64,000 nucleotides of DNA from Microbacterium ureisolvens (GTDB taxonomy: Bacteria > Actinomycetota > Actinomycetes > Actinomycetales > Microbacteriaceae), in NCBI RefSeq assembly GCF_015278315.1, contig NZ_JADIJE010000006.1, forward strand, positions 124,001-188,000, given 5' to 3'. A program made the translations under genes and the position numbers. The first letter of the stretch is position 1, and every line of letters starts with the position of its first letter. This document shows, piece after piece, positions 17,095-27,281 of the stretch. The notes under the pieces are model-generated. The model worked only from the letters and a program-made list of their open reading frames with translations, was not told where the DNA came from and ran no database searches.

Positions 17095-18225
17095 ATGGTC
17101 GCCACGCTGCGCGTCGTGCTCGACCAGCTCGTCGCACCGACCGAGCCCGAGCTCGCTGAGGCCTCGCGCGAGCTCGCGCGGGCCCTGGTGCTGGGCGCAC
17201 CGTCCGGATGCGAGGTGGAGGCGATCGCGCCGGCCGGGGGAGTGGACGGCGCGCTGGATGCGGTCTCAGGGCTCGCGGGCGTGCGTCGCACGGCTCTGCC
17301 GCGCCGCGAGCTCGCCGGCGCTCTGCAGCTCGGAGTCGGCACGGGGATCGGCGGCGGCATGATCCATTCGCCGTCGCTCTTCGCACCGCTGGTGCGCCAC
17401 GACCGCGTACACGACCACGATCAGACGGTGGTGACCGTGTGGGATCTGCGCCCGTGGGAGTCACCCTCCGAGCTGCCGCGCGCGGTCGTCGCGTGGCACA
17501 AGGCGATGCTCAAGCGGGCGGTGAAGCACGCCGATGCCGTGGTGGTGCCGACGCATTCGCTCGCGTCGCGGCTGCTCGAGGTCGCTCCGGCGCTTCGGGA
17601 TCGGCTGCGCGTCATCGCCGGCGCCTCGCCGCTGGGGTTCTCGGTGCCCGTCGACGAGGTCGGGCGGCGCCGCGAACTGGGGCTCCCCGAAGGGTTCGTG
17701 CTCCTGGCCGGCGGGCCGTTCGGCTCCGAAGGCCTGGAGGCCGGGCTCGCGGCGGTGGCGGCATCCGGGGTCGATCTTCCGGTGGTGGTCATGGACGTCG
17801 CGGAGGGGCACGAGCCGGCGGTGGCGGATCTCGCCTCGGCGGCCGGGGTGCCCGAGCGGGCGCTCCATGTGCGCGGGGTGCTTTCCGCGGAGGATCGGGC
17901 GGCGGTGTTCGGGGCGGCGGTCGCGTTCGTGGCGCCGTCGCGTCGAGCGGCGTTCCCGTGGCGGGTCGTCGACGCTCTGACGCTGGGGGTGCCGGTGATC
18001 GCCGCCTCGTCCGCTGCGCACGACGAGGTCGTGTTCGACGGGGGCGTGCTGGTGGGCGGAACCGACCGCCCGAGCCTTGTGCAGGGACTAGGAGCCTCTT
18101 TGGCCGCGTCTCTGGGCTCGACGTCGGCCGCCGAGCGGCTCGGTGTGCTGGCGGGGGACCGTGGCCGGGCCTTCTCGTGGCGCGAGGCGGCCGACAAGGT
18201 CTGGATGCTGCACGCCGAGCTTTAG
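17095..18225 (+). CDS. GT-B fold glycosyltransferase (GT4-like)
   Basis: The 376-aa protein has the two-domain GT-B layout: an N-terminal half with GGGMIHSPSLFAPL and AWHKAMLKRAVKHADAVVVPTHS, and a C-terminal nucleotide-sugar half with VAFVAPSRRAAFPWRVVDALTLGVPVIA, equivalent to the EX7E region of GT4 enzymes, although the first Glu is not evident. There is no signal peptide. Start is the ATG at 17095; a GTG six bases earlier would overlap the LCP stop codon. Its place right after the LCP ligase suggests a role in wall glycopolymer or glycolipid synthesis. Sugar donor unknown. Confidence 0.8.
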   Translation: MVATLRVVLDQLVAPTEPELAEASRELARALVLGAPSGCEVEAIAPAGGVDGALDAVSGLAGVRRTALPRRELAGALQLGVGTGIGGGMIHSPSLFAPLVRHDRVHDHDQTVVTVWDLRPWESPSELPRAVVAWHKAMLKRAVKHADAVVVPTHSLASRLLEVAPALRDRLRVIAGASPLGFSVPVDEVGRRRELGLPEGFVLLAGGPFGSEGLEAGLAAVAASGVDLPVVVMDVAEGHEPAVADLASAAGVPERALHVRGVLSAEDRAAVFGAAVAFVAPSRRAAFPWRVVDALTLGVPVIAASSAAHDEVVFDGGVLVGGTDRPSLVQGLGASLAASLGSTSAAERLGVLAGDRGRAFSWREAADKVWMLHAEL

Positions 18226-18251
18226 AGGAGCGGCGCTGTGTTCCGACCTCG

Positions 18252-18359
18252 TCAGGAAGTTGGGGCAGGCGCGTGCGACGCTCCGAAGATCTGCCCGCAC
18301 TGCCGACAGGTCCACGGGCCTGCGTCATCGCGCGAGAGCTGGTCGTGGGGGCAATGCAT
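18252..18359 (-). CDS. Possible 35-aa zinc-ribbon miniprotein
   Basis: In the 206-bp gap between convergent genes a short frame reads MHCPHDQLSRDDAG then PWTCRQCGQIFGASH and ends APAPTS. The spacing HC-P-H ... C-R-Q-C is that of a zinc ribbon, and a TAG stop four codons before the ATG fixes the start. Cys3 and His5 with the CxxC pair could bind one zinc. No ribosome binding site is obvious. It could be a real regulatory miniprotein or a chance frame; conservation would decide. Confidence 0.4.
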   Translation of the reverse strand: MHCPHDQLSRDDAGPWTCRQCGQIFGASHAPAPTS

Positions 18360-18431
18360 CGGACAAGCCTAACCGGTGCGGCGACCTGGTCCCCCGTGGG
18401 CCGTGAAGGCGGACACTCGAGCCGCCGCCTC

Positions 18432-19622
18432 TCAGGTGCGCGAATCCTGCTCGGTTCGTGGCGAACCCGCCTGCTGCCCGCGCCGCCCCCAGCGCCCGGT
18501 CTGCGGCTCGCTCGGGCTCAAGCTGCGGGCGACCGAACGCGCGAGGCGATGAGAGGGGCGCTCGACCCATCTCCAGAAGCACCACGCGGCCACCATGCAG
18601 ATCGGCAGGGCGACGACGGGAGCGATCCAGGAGTGCTCGGGTGGCGTCATGACGGCAAGACTCACGACGATGGGCTCGTGGGTGAGGTAGAGGCTGAACG
18701 AGATCGTGCCGACGGCTGTCAGCAGGCGCGTGGACAGCAGGCGCTGCGCACCGGGCGACCCGATCGCGAGCAGGACCACCAGCACGACACCGATGACGAC
18801 CGGAATGGCCCGCAGCGCCGTCCCGACAGGCTCGGTGGCCGCGGGACCCCACCACGCGAATGTGACGAGCAACACCGCGATCGTTCCGGCGACGATCTCG
18901 GCCAGCGCACCTCGGGGGCGGGTGAAGAGCCGCTGCATGCTGCGGGTGATCTGGGAGAGGTTGACGGCCACGAGCGCACCGAACCCGAAGAACGGGAGGT
19001 ACCGCATCGCATCGGAGCCGACCGCCGAACCGAATGCCGAGACGGCTGCGAGGAGGCCGGCGATGACAGGCCACCAGCGCCGCCCGAAACGGACAGCGAC
19101 CCATATGTACACCGGAAGCAGGAGCGAGAACACCACCTCCCACCGCAGAGACCACAGCGGGCTGTTCAGCCAGGACGTGCCGTCCAGCAGGGCCATGTCC
19201 CGCACCACACCCGCGGGCGTGAGCTCCTCGCCGTGTGCCCGCACCCACTCGCTGTATCCCTCGCCCACGAACCGGGGCCACAGCAGCGCGCAGGCGACGG
19301 CGAAGACCACCGCGGCCGCGACCGGGAGGTACAGCCGCAGAAGCCGGCTCGGGTAGTAGGACCGCCAGCGGATCCGTCGCTCACCGGTGGCGGGCAGCGT
19401 CAGCACGACACCGCTCAGGACGAAGAAGACGAGCACCGCCTCTCCGCCGGCCCAGACCACATGCAACGGCGTGTGCGCGAAGGGGGTGACGAACCACGGT
19501 TCCGCGAGCCCCCAGTACACGGCGGAGAAGCCGGACATCGTCAGGAGCGCGTGATGGACGACGACGACCAGGGCGGCGAGCCCCCGCAGGCCATCGAGGC
19601 TCGTGACGCGATCCGGCGCCAT
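18432..19622 (-). CDS. Acyltransferase-3 (OafA/YrhL) family membrane protein
   Basis: Predicted to O-acylate a surface sugar, moving an acetyl or similar group across the membrane. The 396-aa protein has about ten membrane segments and the family motif near the N-terminus, SLDGLRGLAALVVVVHHALL, with the essential His. The C-terminus is basic and soluble (GRWGRRGQQAG). There is no SGNH domain. The ATG shares one base with the stop codon of rmlCD (TGATG), so it is part of the rmlB-rmlCD operon and probably acylates the rhamnose polymer. Confidence 0.88.
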   Translation of the reverse strand: MAPDRVTSLDGLRGLAALVVVVHHALLTMSGFSAVYWGLAEPWFVTPFAHTPLHVVWAGGEAVLVFFVLSGVVLTLPATGERRIRWRSYYPSRLLRLYLPVAAAVVFAVACALLWPRFVGEGYSEWVRAHGEELTPAGVVRDMALLDGTSWLNSPLWSLRWEVVFSLLLPVYIWVAVRFGRRWWPVIAGLLAAVSAFGSAVGSDAMRYLPFFGFGALVAVNLSQITRSMQRLFTRPRGALAEIVAGTIAVLLVTFAWWGPAATEPVGTALRAIPVVIGVVLVVLLAIGSPGAQRLLSTRLLTAVGTISFSLYLTHEPIVVSLAVMTPPEHSWIAPVVALPICMVAAWCFWRWVERPSHRLARSVARSLSPSEPQTGRWGRRGQQAGSPRTEQDSRT

Positions 19623-21045
19623 CAGGCGGGTCGGAGCGAGGCGCGGGCGTGCTCGGGGAGCACCGTGGTCCAGTCGGGTGCGGCGAACCCGGTGGCCTCG
19701 ATCTTCGACAGGTCGAGGACGCTGTTGTGCGGCCGAGGCGAGACCGGGCCGGCAGCCCCCGACAGGTACTGCTCCGTCGTGACGTCCGCCACCCGCTCGG
19801 GATCATGGCCCACCGCCGCGAAGACCGCCCGCGCCACGTCCGACCACGCCGCCGACGGGCCGCCGCTGGTGAGGTTGTAGACGCCGTACTCCGCCTCGAC
19901 ATCCAGAAGATGACGGATGCCGCGCGCGATGTCGCTCGTGAAGGTGGGGCGCCCGATCTGGTCCGAGACGACCTCCGGGTCGACTCCCCGTTCCGCGAGC
20001 GAAGCCATCGTGCGCACGAAATTCTTGCCTGCGCCGATGACCCAGGACGTCCGGACGATGTAGTGGTGCGGCACCGTGGACACGATCGCGTCCGCCGCCG
20101 CTTTCGTCTGACCGTAGACGCCGAGCGGGGTGACGCGGTCGTCTTCGCGATAGGGGAGTGCGCTCGTGCCGTCGAACACGTAATCGCTCGACACGTGCAC
20201 GAGCGTGATGCCGTTGTCCGCTGCGATGCGCGCCAGCGCCGCGACAGCAGTCACGTTGGCCATCCAGGCCTCGGCGCGGCCCTCGGAGGTCTCGGCGGTG
20301 TCGACCGCGGTGTAGGCGGCCGCGTTGACGATCACCTGATAGTCGCGCCACCGTCGGGCGGAGGCGAGGTCGGCAGATCTCAGATCGAGGTCGGCCCGGG
20401 AAGCGAATTCCACGTTCGGCATGCCTGCGAGCTCGTCGCGCAGGGCCAGTCCGAGCTGCCCCGCCGCTCCGGTCACCAGGATGCGCTTCGGCGGGATCGG
20501 CACGACATCGGCCAGTCGCGGGTGCGCGAGGTCCTTGGCGCTGATCTCGACGTCCGACAGCGGGATCGGCCACGCGATGGCAGCTGTCTCGTCGGCGAGG
20601 TTGAGGGAGCTGTAGGCCGCATTCGGCGACCAGTGGTCGTTGACCAGGTAGCTGTACGCGGTGTCGGGTTCGAGTGTCTGGTACGAGTTTCCGACGCCGC
20701 GAGGGACGAAGACGGCCCGGGAGGGATCGATCTCGGCGGTGAACACCGCCCCGAACGTCGGGCCCTCCCGAAGGTCGACCCAGGCGCCGAAGATTCGTCC
20801 CGTCGCCACGGACACCCACTTGTCCCAGGGCTCGGCATGGATGCCGCGGGTCGTTCCGACCGCGTCGTTGAACGAGATGTTGTTCTGGACGGGGCCGAAG
20901 TCGGGAAGACCGGCTGCCGTCATCTTCTCGCGCTGCCAGTTCTCTTTGAACCAGCCGCGACTGTCGCCGTGGACCGGCAGGTCCCATAGGAAGAGCCCCG
21001 GGATGGGGGTCTCGGTGCGGCCGAGCGCCTTGCCGAACTTCGTCA

Positions 21046-21046
<1 letters not shown>
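19622..21046 (-). CDS. rmlCD: Fused dTDP-4-dehydrorhamnose 3,5-epimerase and reductase
   Basis: Carries out the last two steps of dTDP-L-rhamnose synthesis. The 474-aa protein has an RmlC cupin domain (about 1-185) with the catalytic His in RGIHAEPWDKW (His70), then an RmlD reductase domain from about 187: Rossmann loop ILVTGAAGQLG and active-site YGQTK. Start is the ATG at 21044-21046, sharing a base with the rmlB stop; a GTG one codon earlier is also possible. Fusion of these two enzymes is known in other actinobacteria such as Corynebacterium. RmlB precedes it and RmlA is at 26.4 kb on the other strand. Confidence 0.95.
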
Positions 21047-22056
<1,010 letters not shown>

Positions 22057-22152
22057 GTGTGCTCGCGCCCTGCCCGAGCCCCGGTCCTCCGCGGTGATCG
22101 GACACGGCAGCACGGCCGCTCGGGGCGAATCGCTCGATCTGCTCCGTCCGTT

Positions 22153-22183
22153 TAGGCTGGAAGTTCTGCGTCTCAGATAGGGA
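22153..22183 (+). promoter_or_regulatory. -10 and ribosome binding site of the GT-C gene
   Basis: TAGGCT (22153-22158) would give a leader of about 25-30 bases, with AGGGA at 22179-22183 eight bases before the ATG at 22192. Unlike its neighbours this gene has a leader and a ribosome binding site. Confidence 0.45.
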
Positions 22184-22191
22184 TCAAAAAC

Positions 22192-23850
22192 ATGCACATG
22201 GTGGATTCCGCCTCCGAAAGGCGGGCCGGCGGCCGAATCGACATGCCGACGGTCGTCGTCGTTCTCTCTTTCGTCGCCGCCGGCCTGCTGATGCTGAGCG
22301 TGTCGACGCAGAACTCGTTTCTCGACGAGTACGACAACATCCTCGCGGCCAAGGTGCTGGCGGATGGCGGATTCATATACACCGGCTACTTCACGCAGCA
22401 CATGCCGCTGACGTACTTCCTGACCTACCCGATCGTCGCCGTGTTCGGTGAACGCCTGCTGGTGATCCGGGTCGTGTTCACGGCGTTCCTCGTGTTGTGG
22501 ACCTTCGGCATCGGGCGTCGCATCGCGCTGGGTGCCGGCCGGTGGTACGCGGTGGGCTTCGTCCTGACCGTCGCCGTGACCTTCAGTGCATCGTGGTCGA
22601 ACATGCTCATGGCGGAGACATGGATCGCCTGGTCGGTTGCTCACGTGACGGTGTTGTTCTGGCTGCGCAACCGTGCGTCGACGAAGTTCTTCCCGTCGAT
22701 CCTTCTGATGACAGTCCTGTCGAGTATCCCGGTGCTCTCAGCGCTCGCGTATCTGCCCGTGACCGTCGCCCTGTACGGAATGACGGTGTGGTGGATCGTC
22801 GAACGACGCGCGGCACTGACGGTGCCGCGCTGGGTCGGGCTGGCGGCGGTGGCCATAGGTCCGTACGCACTTGTGGGCGCGGTCCTGGTCGTGAACGGAG
22901 CCCTGGCAGACGCGGTCTTCCAGGCCGTTCAGTTCAACACCCGCTACTACGCCGCGTTCAATCCCTCGGCGCCGCGGGGCGCGATTGACGGCGTCATCAT
23001 CGTGCTTCAGATCTTCTTCCGCGGCCTGTGGACCGCCCTGACCGACTTCGGCGTCGCAGGTCAGCCGATTCAGTTCCTGCTGGCTGTCACGGCGATCTTG
23101 GGACTGACCTGGCTCTTTGCGAACAAGCGCTGGGTCCTGGCATCGTGGCTCTGCGTCCTCGTCGTCTTCACCGGGAGCCGGGGAGTCTGGGGCGAGAAGC
23201 AGGAGGGCTTCGCGGCCCTGCTGCCGGACAATGCCAACGCGCGCCACGCTGCCGGTCTGTTCATGGTGATCATCGTCATCGTGATGGCCTCGGTGGAGGT
23301 CCTGGTCGGCAGGCGCGTCGCGCACACCGCGCTCGTCGCGTCGATGCGCAAGCCGTTCATCGCGCTGGTGTCGGTCGCTGCCCTCCTCGTCGCGGTCGAC
23401 GGTCTGACCGTCACGACGACGCAGATGCGGAGTGCGCTCGCATCGACGGGCAGCATCGCGATACACGCGGGGCCGAACTCTGCGGCCGGCATCGTGAACA
23501 TCGTGAACGAGGGGACTGACGGCACCTACTGGATGGCACCCGCCGAATACAACCAGGCCATCCTCGTCGATTCGCCCTCGGCATCCAGGTTCCTCTACTT
23601 CTTCGACCACGTCGCCGCCTGCGATGTCTGCTTCGATGAGGTGAGAAGCGACATCCTGACGAATCAGCCGCGGGTGATGTGGTTCCACCCGGGGAGTCCG
23701 TTCGGGCCTACGGCGGTGGAACGCATCCTCGACGAGGTGGGCAGGGCGTACTTCACCGTCGACGATCCCAACCTCGACGGCTTCTACTTCCTCAAGCGCG
23801 ATCGTGCCGACATCCTCGAGCGCCTGCGCGGAGCAGGATTCGACGTCTGA
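22192..23850 (+). CDS. GT-C type membrane glycosyltransferase-like protein
   Basis: The 552-aa protein has about ten to eleven membrane segments and the hallmark of polyprenyl-phosphate-sugar transferases in its first external loop: FLDEYDNILAAKVLADGG, with the acidic DE pair, followed by YTGYFTQHMPLTYFL. A soluble C-terminal part of about 130 residues follows. GT-C enzymes use a lipid-linked sugar and act outside the membrane. It is next to a GtrA flippase gene and a GT2 gene that could make the lipid-linked donor. The first of two close ATGs is used because AGGGA lies eight bases upstream. Confidence 0.8.
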   Translation: MHMVDSASERRAGGRIDMPTVVVVLSFVAAGLLMLSVSTQNSFLDEYDNILAAKVLADGGFIYTGYFTQHMPLTYFLTYPIVAVFGERLLVIRVVFTAFLVLWTFGIGRRIALGAGRWYAVGFVLTVAVTFSASWSNMLMAETWIAWSVAHVTVLFWLRNRASTKFFPSILLMTVLSSIPVLSALAYLPVTVALYGMTVWWIVERRAALTVPRWVGLAAVAIGPYALVGAVLVVNGALADAVFQAVQFNTRYYAAFNPSAPRGAIDGVIIVLQIFFRGLWTALTDFGVAGQPIQFLLAVTAILGLTWLFANKRWVLASWLCVLVVFTGSRGVWGEKQEGFAALLPDNANARHAAGLFMVIIVIVMASVEVLVGRRVAHTALVASMRKPFIALVSVAALLVAVDGLTVTTTQMRSALASTGSIAIHAGPNSAAGIVNIVNEGTDGTYWMAPAEYNQAILVDSPSASRFLYFFDHVAACDVCFDEVRSDILTNQPRVMWFHPGSPFGPTAVERILDEVGRAYFTVDDPNLDGFYFLKRDRADILERLRGAGFDV

Positions 23851-23885
23851 CCCGTGTCGCTCCTTCGCTCATCGGGGCCACCAGA

Positions 23886-24329
23886 TCAGAGGTCGGGCGC
23901 CTCGGCGCGGGTGCTCCGGCGGAACGAGAAGAACTTGTGACCCACGAAGCTGACGACTGTCGTGCATACGAGCACCACAGCCTGAGCGATGATCGGGGGG
24001 ACTCCGCCGATCTCGACGAGGGCCGGCAACGCCAGGAAGTTGATGCCGATCGAGAGTGCGTAGACGCTGACGAAGCGCACGAAGTCCGTCACGACGTTTC
24101 CTGAGACCCGGAAGACGAAGCGGCGGTAGAGGAAGAAGGCAAGGACGATCGCGATCGCGTACGACAGCACGAGGCTGATCAGGTAGCCATACGGTACGTC
24201 GCGGAATATCCACGACTCGAAAGCGGCGAAGAGCAGGAATCCGACGACCGTGTTCGTGCCGCCCACCGCAAGGAACCGGACCTTCTCATCGTGAACGACG
24301 CGGCGAAACGCCGTCCGGACACGGCTCAT
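23886..24329 (-). CDS. GtrA family membrane protein
   Basis: GtrA proteins are thought to flip undecaprenyl-phosphate-linked sugars across the membrane. The 147-aa protein has four membrane segments and the family start VRFLAVGGTNTVVGFLLF plus YLISLVLSYAIAIVLAF, FLYRRFVFR near the middle and SFVGHKFFSFR at the end. It converges with the GT-C gene and diverges from the GT2 gene at 24.4 kb, both likely partners. Confidence 0.92.
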   Translation of the reverse strand: MSRVRTAFRRVVHDEKVRFLAVGGTNTVVGFLLFAAFESWIFRDVPYGYLISLVLSYAIAIVLAFFLYRRFVFRVSGNVVTDFVRFVSVYALSIGINFLALPALVEIGGVPPIIAQAVVLVCTTVVSFVGHKFFSFRRSTRAEAPDL

Positions 24330-24378
24330 TTGCAGCTCAAAGGTCGACGTGGCACTGGGCTATTCTAGATGCAAATGA
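24326..24378. promoter_or_regulatory. Divergent promoter between gtrA-like and GT2 genes, with inverted repeat
   Basis: TATTCTA (24361-24367) reads as TATTCT on the plus strand and TAGAAT on the minus strand, so the two -10 boxes coincide. Arms TCATTTGCA (24326-24334) and TGCAAATGA (24370-24378) are a perfect 9-bp inverted repeat covering both start codons. A single protein could control both genes here. Confidence 0.55.
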
Positions 24379-25409
24379 ACTCCGCCCCGCCGCCCCCCGA
24401 AGCCCTCCTCGCGGTCGAGTTGAAGCCACTCCCACATGAGGTCTCGGTCGTCGTACCCGTCTACCAGGGTGAGAGGACCCTGCAGGCGCTCGTCGAGGAG
24501 ATCGAACCCCTGACCCGTGGTCCGAAGACGCCCGACGGAACGCCCTGGCGCGTGACCGAGGTCCTTCTCGTCCACGACAACGGGCCGGACCGCTCGGATG
24601 AGCGGATCCGCGAGCTCGCCTCCCGCTACCCGTTCGTCCGGCCGGTATGGCTGAGCCGGAACTTCGGGCAGCACGCGGCCACACTGGCGGGCATCGCATC
24701 CAGCGGGTCGGAGTGGATCGTGACTCTCGATGAGGATGGCCAGCACGACCCGCGATCGATCGGCGTGCTGCTCGACGTCGCGCAACGCGAGCGGGCTCCG
24801 CTGGTGTACGCCCAGGCATCCAACGAACCGCCGCACGGCGCACTCCGCAACGCCTCCTCGCGTGGCGCGAAGAAGATCGTCTCGCTCCTCACGGGCGATA
24901 GCAGGACGACGCAGTATCAGAGCTTCCGCCTCATCCTCGGTGAGCTCGGTCGCAGCATCGCGGCGTACGCCACTGGTGGGGTCTACCTCGACGTCGCGCT
25001 CAGCTGGGGGGCGAGCTCGGTCGCGAGCGCGTCCGTGCCGATGCGAATCGAGGGGCGGGAGCGGTCGGGCTACTCGCCGCGCAAGCTCATGAGCCACTTC
25101 TGGAGACTCGTGCTCTCCACGGGCACACGGTCACTACGCTTCGTGGGCGTGCTCGGCATCGTCTCCGGCGTGGTGGGCATCCTCTTGGCGATATGGTTCG
25201 GGCTGCAGCATCTGTTCGGTCTTGATTCACCTGACGGCTGGACCTCGCTGATGTGCGTCATCCTCGTCGGCGCGGGAGCGATCCTCTTCGCGCTCGGCGT
25301 CATCTCCGAGTACCTCGGCGCGGCAGTGAACATGGCGATGGGCAAACCGACGTACCTCATCGTGAGCGATCCGGCGTCGGGTCCGCTGGGACGAGTCGTG
25401 CGGCGATGA
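24375..25409 (+). CDS. GT2 polyprenyl-phosphate glycosyltransferase (GtrB/DPM1-like)
   Basis: Likely transfers a sugar from a nucleotide donor to undecaprenyl phosphate on the cytoplasmic face. The 344-aa protein has EVSVVVPVYQGERTL, the DxD-type TLDEDGQHDP, and two C-terminal membrane segments (about 255-280 and 290-315), as in GtrB. Of two in-frame ATGs at 24369 and 24375, the second fits the distance from TATTCT (24361-24366) better. Its stop overlaps the next SDR gene by four bases. With the GtrA and GT-C genes it makes a full three-component sugar-transfer system. Confidence 0.9.
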   Translation: MNSAPPPPEALLAVELKPLPHEVSVVVPVYQGERTLQALVEEIEPLTRGPKTPDGTPWRVTEVLLVHDNGPDRSDERIRELASRYPFVRPVWLSRNFGQHAATLAGIASSGSEWIVTLDEDGQHDPRSIGVLLDVAQRERAPLVYAQASNEPPHGALRNASSRGAKKIVSLLTGDSRTTQYQSFRLILGELGRSIAAYATGGVYLDVALSWGASSVASASVPMRIEGRERSGYSPRKLMSHFWRLVLSTGTRSLRFVGVLGIVSGVVGILLAIWFGLQHLFGLDSPDGWTSLMCVILVGAGAILFALGVISEYLGAAVNMAMGKPTYLIVSDPASGPLGRVVRR

Positions 25410-26344
25410 CCGCCGCGCCGAACTGGGTCATCGGCTCCGGCGGGCTCCTGGGCTCCGCCGTCGTCCGCGCTCTGCAGCGGACCGGTCAGCAGGTGTTCCG
25501 AGCCGAACGGATCGGCTGGGGCACCGAGGCGGTGGACGCGGACCTGGCACGCAACCTCGAGCGCTTCGCACGATCAGCCGGCGATGACTGGCGGATCTTC
25601 TGGTGCGCCGGTGCTGCGGTGACAGGCTCCAGTCGCGATCACCTCGAGGGGGAGGTCGAGGTCTTCCGAGCCTTCGTCTCACGAATCCGTGACCACCTCG
25701 GAGACCGGGCGGGCGGTGCGCTCTTCCTCGCATCGTCGGTCGGAGCCGTCTACGGCGGCGCGTCCGAACCACCCTTCACCGAGGAGACACCCGCGCAGCC
25801 GCTCGGGTACTACGGTCGGGCGAAACTCGACATGGAGGCGGCCGCGCGTGCGTGGTCGGACTCGACGGGGCAGGCCCTCGCAATCGGCAGAATCTCCAAC
25901 CTCTACGGCCCGGGCCAGCGACTGGACAAGGGGCAGGGGCTAATTTCGCGGCTGTGCCTCGCTGCCGTCACACGGACGCCGTTGTCCGTCTTCGTGCCTC
26001 TCGACACGCGCCGCGATTACATCTACGTCGACGACTGCGCGGAGCTGGTGATCTCGTTCGCGGAAAGATCCGCGATGCTCGGCGGCGCGACCACGAAGAT
26101 CCTGGCAGCGGGGCAGGCAGCCAGCGTCGGGTCGCTGATCGGCGATCTTCGGCGCATCACGACGAGCGCACCACCTATCGTGATGTCCGCGTCCGCACAG
26201 TCAGCACTGCAAGCTCCGGACCTTCGAGTCCGCTCGATGGTGTGGACCGACCTCGACGCCCGCCCGCGAGTGCCGCTCGCGGAAGGGATCGGCCGCACTC
26301 TCGCCGCGGTTCGCTCGGCCCACGGGCAAGGCACGCTGTCCTGA
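25406..26344 (+). CDS. NAD-dependent epimerase/dehydratase (SDR)
   Basis: The 312-aa extended SDR has a modified Rossmann loop, [13 protein letters not shown], in place of GxxGxxG, then [11 protein letters not shown] and the catalytic pair in YYGRAKLD (YxxxK), and NLYGPGQ and [12 protein letters not shown] as in sugar-nucleotide epimerases. Translation is coupled to the GT2 gene by an ATGA overlap, so its product is probably the sugar donor, or a modified form of it, for that enzyme. The exact reaction cannot be told from sequence. Confidence 0.82.
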   Translation: MTAAPNWVIGSGGLLGSAVVRALQRTGQQVFRAERIGWGTEAVDADLARNLERFARSAGDDWRIFWCAGAAVTGSSRDHLEGEVEVFRAFVSRIRDHLGDRAGGALFLASSVGAVYGGASEPPFTEETPAQPLGYYGRAKLDMEAAARAWSDSTGQALAIGRISNLYGPGQRLDKGQGLISRLCLAAVTRTPLSVFVPLDTRRDYIYVDDCAELVISFAERSAMLGGATTKILAAGQAASVGSLIGDLRRITTSAPPIVMSASAQSALQAPDLRVRSMVWTDLDARPRVPLAEGIGRTLAAVRSAHGQGTLS

Positions 26345-26408
26345 GCCGGCGAGCCATTCGCCGCCCTGCAATTGGGCAATGGCGCGGCGATCGGCGAGAC
26401 TAGACGTC

Positions 26409-27281
26409 ATGCGCGGCATCATTCTTGCAGGCGGGACCGGCTCACGGCTGCATCCGATCACCCACGGCATCTCGAAGCAGCTGGTGCCGGTCTACGACAA
26501 GCCGATGATCTACTATCCGCTGTCGACACTGGTCCTCGCCGGCATCCGCGACATCCTCGTCATCACCACCCCGCAGGACGCCGACCAGTTCCAGCGCCTG
26601 CTCGGCGATGGGAGCCGGTTCGGGATCTCTCTCACGTACAAGACCCAGCCCTCGCCGGATGGTCTTGCGCAGGCCTTCATCCTCGGTGAGGAGCACATCG
26701 GCTCGGAGAGCGCGGCCCTCGTGCTCGGCGACAACATCTTCTACGGGCAGGGAATGGGCACCCGCCTGCGCCGCTACACCGAGCTCGAGGGCGGAGTCGT
26801 CTTCGGCTATTGGGTGGACGACCCGACGGCATACGGCGTCGTGGAGTTCGACGAAGCGGGCCGGGTGGTCTCGCTGGAGGAGAAGCCGGCGCAGCCCAAG
26901 AGCAACTACGCCGTGCCGGGCCTCTACTTCTACGACAACGACGTCGTGGAGATCGCCAAGGGGCTCGAGCCCTCCCCTCGGGGCGAGCTGGAGATCACGG
27001 ACGTGAACAAGGTGTACCTCGAGCGGGGGCGGCTCCAGGTCGAGCTCCTGCCGCGAGGCACCGCCTGGCTCGACACGGGGACCTTCGACTCGCTCGCCGA
27101 GGCGACCGACTTCATCCGGACCGTCGAGAAGCGTCAGGGCCTTTCGATCGGCAGCCCCGAGGAAGTCGCCTGGCGGATGGGGTTCCTGAACGATGACGAG
27201 CTCCGGGAGCGCGCGGAGCCCCTCCGCAAGAGCGGCTACGGCACGTACCTCCTCAAGGTGCTCGCGCAGGGAGTCAGGTGA
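26409..27281 (+). CDS. rmlA: Glucose-1-phosphate thymidylyltransferase
   Basis: First step of dTDP-L-rhamnose synthesis: glucose-1-phosphate plus dTTP to dTDP-glucose. The 290-aa protein has the signature [43 protein letters not shown] and the sugar-binding [19 protein letters not shown]. Start at the ATG at 26409, where the family begins. GTGA at its end overlaps the RgpF-like gene, linking dTDP-rhamnose supply to rhamnan assembly. The other rml genes are on the opposite strand 4 kb away. Confidence 0.97.
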   Translation: MRGIILAGGTGSRLHPITHGISKQLVPVYDKPMIYYPLSTLVLAGIRDILVITTPQDADQFQRLLGDGSRFGISLTYKTQPSPDGLAQAFILGEEHIGSESAALVLGDNIFYGQGMGTRLRRYTELEGGVVFGYWVDDPTAYGVVEFDEAGRVVSLEEKPAQPKSNYAVPGLYFYDNDVVEIAKGLEPSPRGELEITDVNKVYLERGRLQVELLPRGTAWLDTGTFDSLAEATDFIRTVEKRQGLSIGSPEEVAWRMGFLNDDELRERAEPLRKSGYGTYLLKVLAQGVR

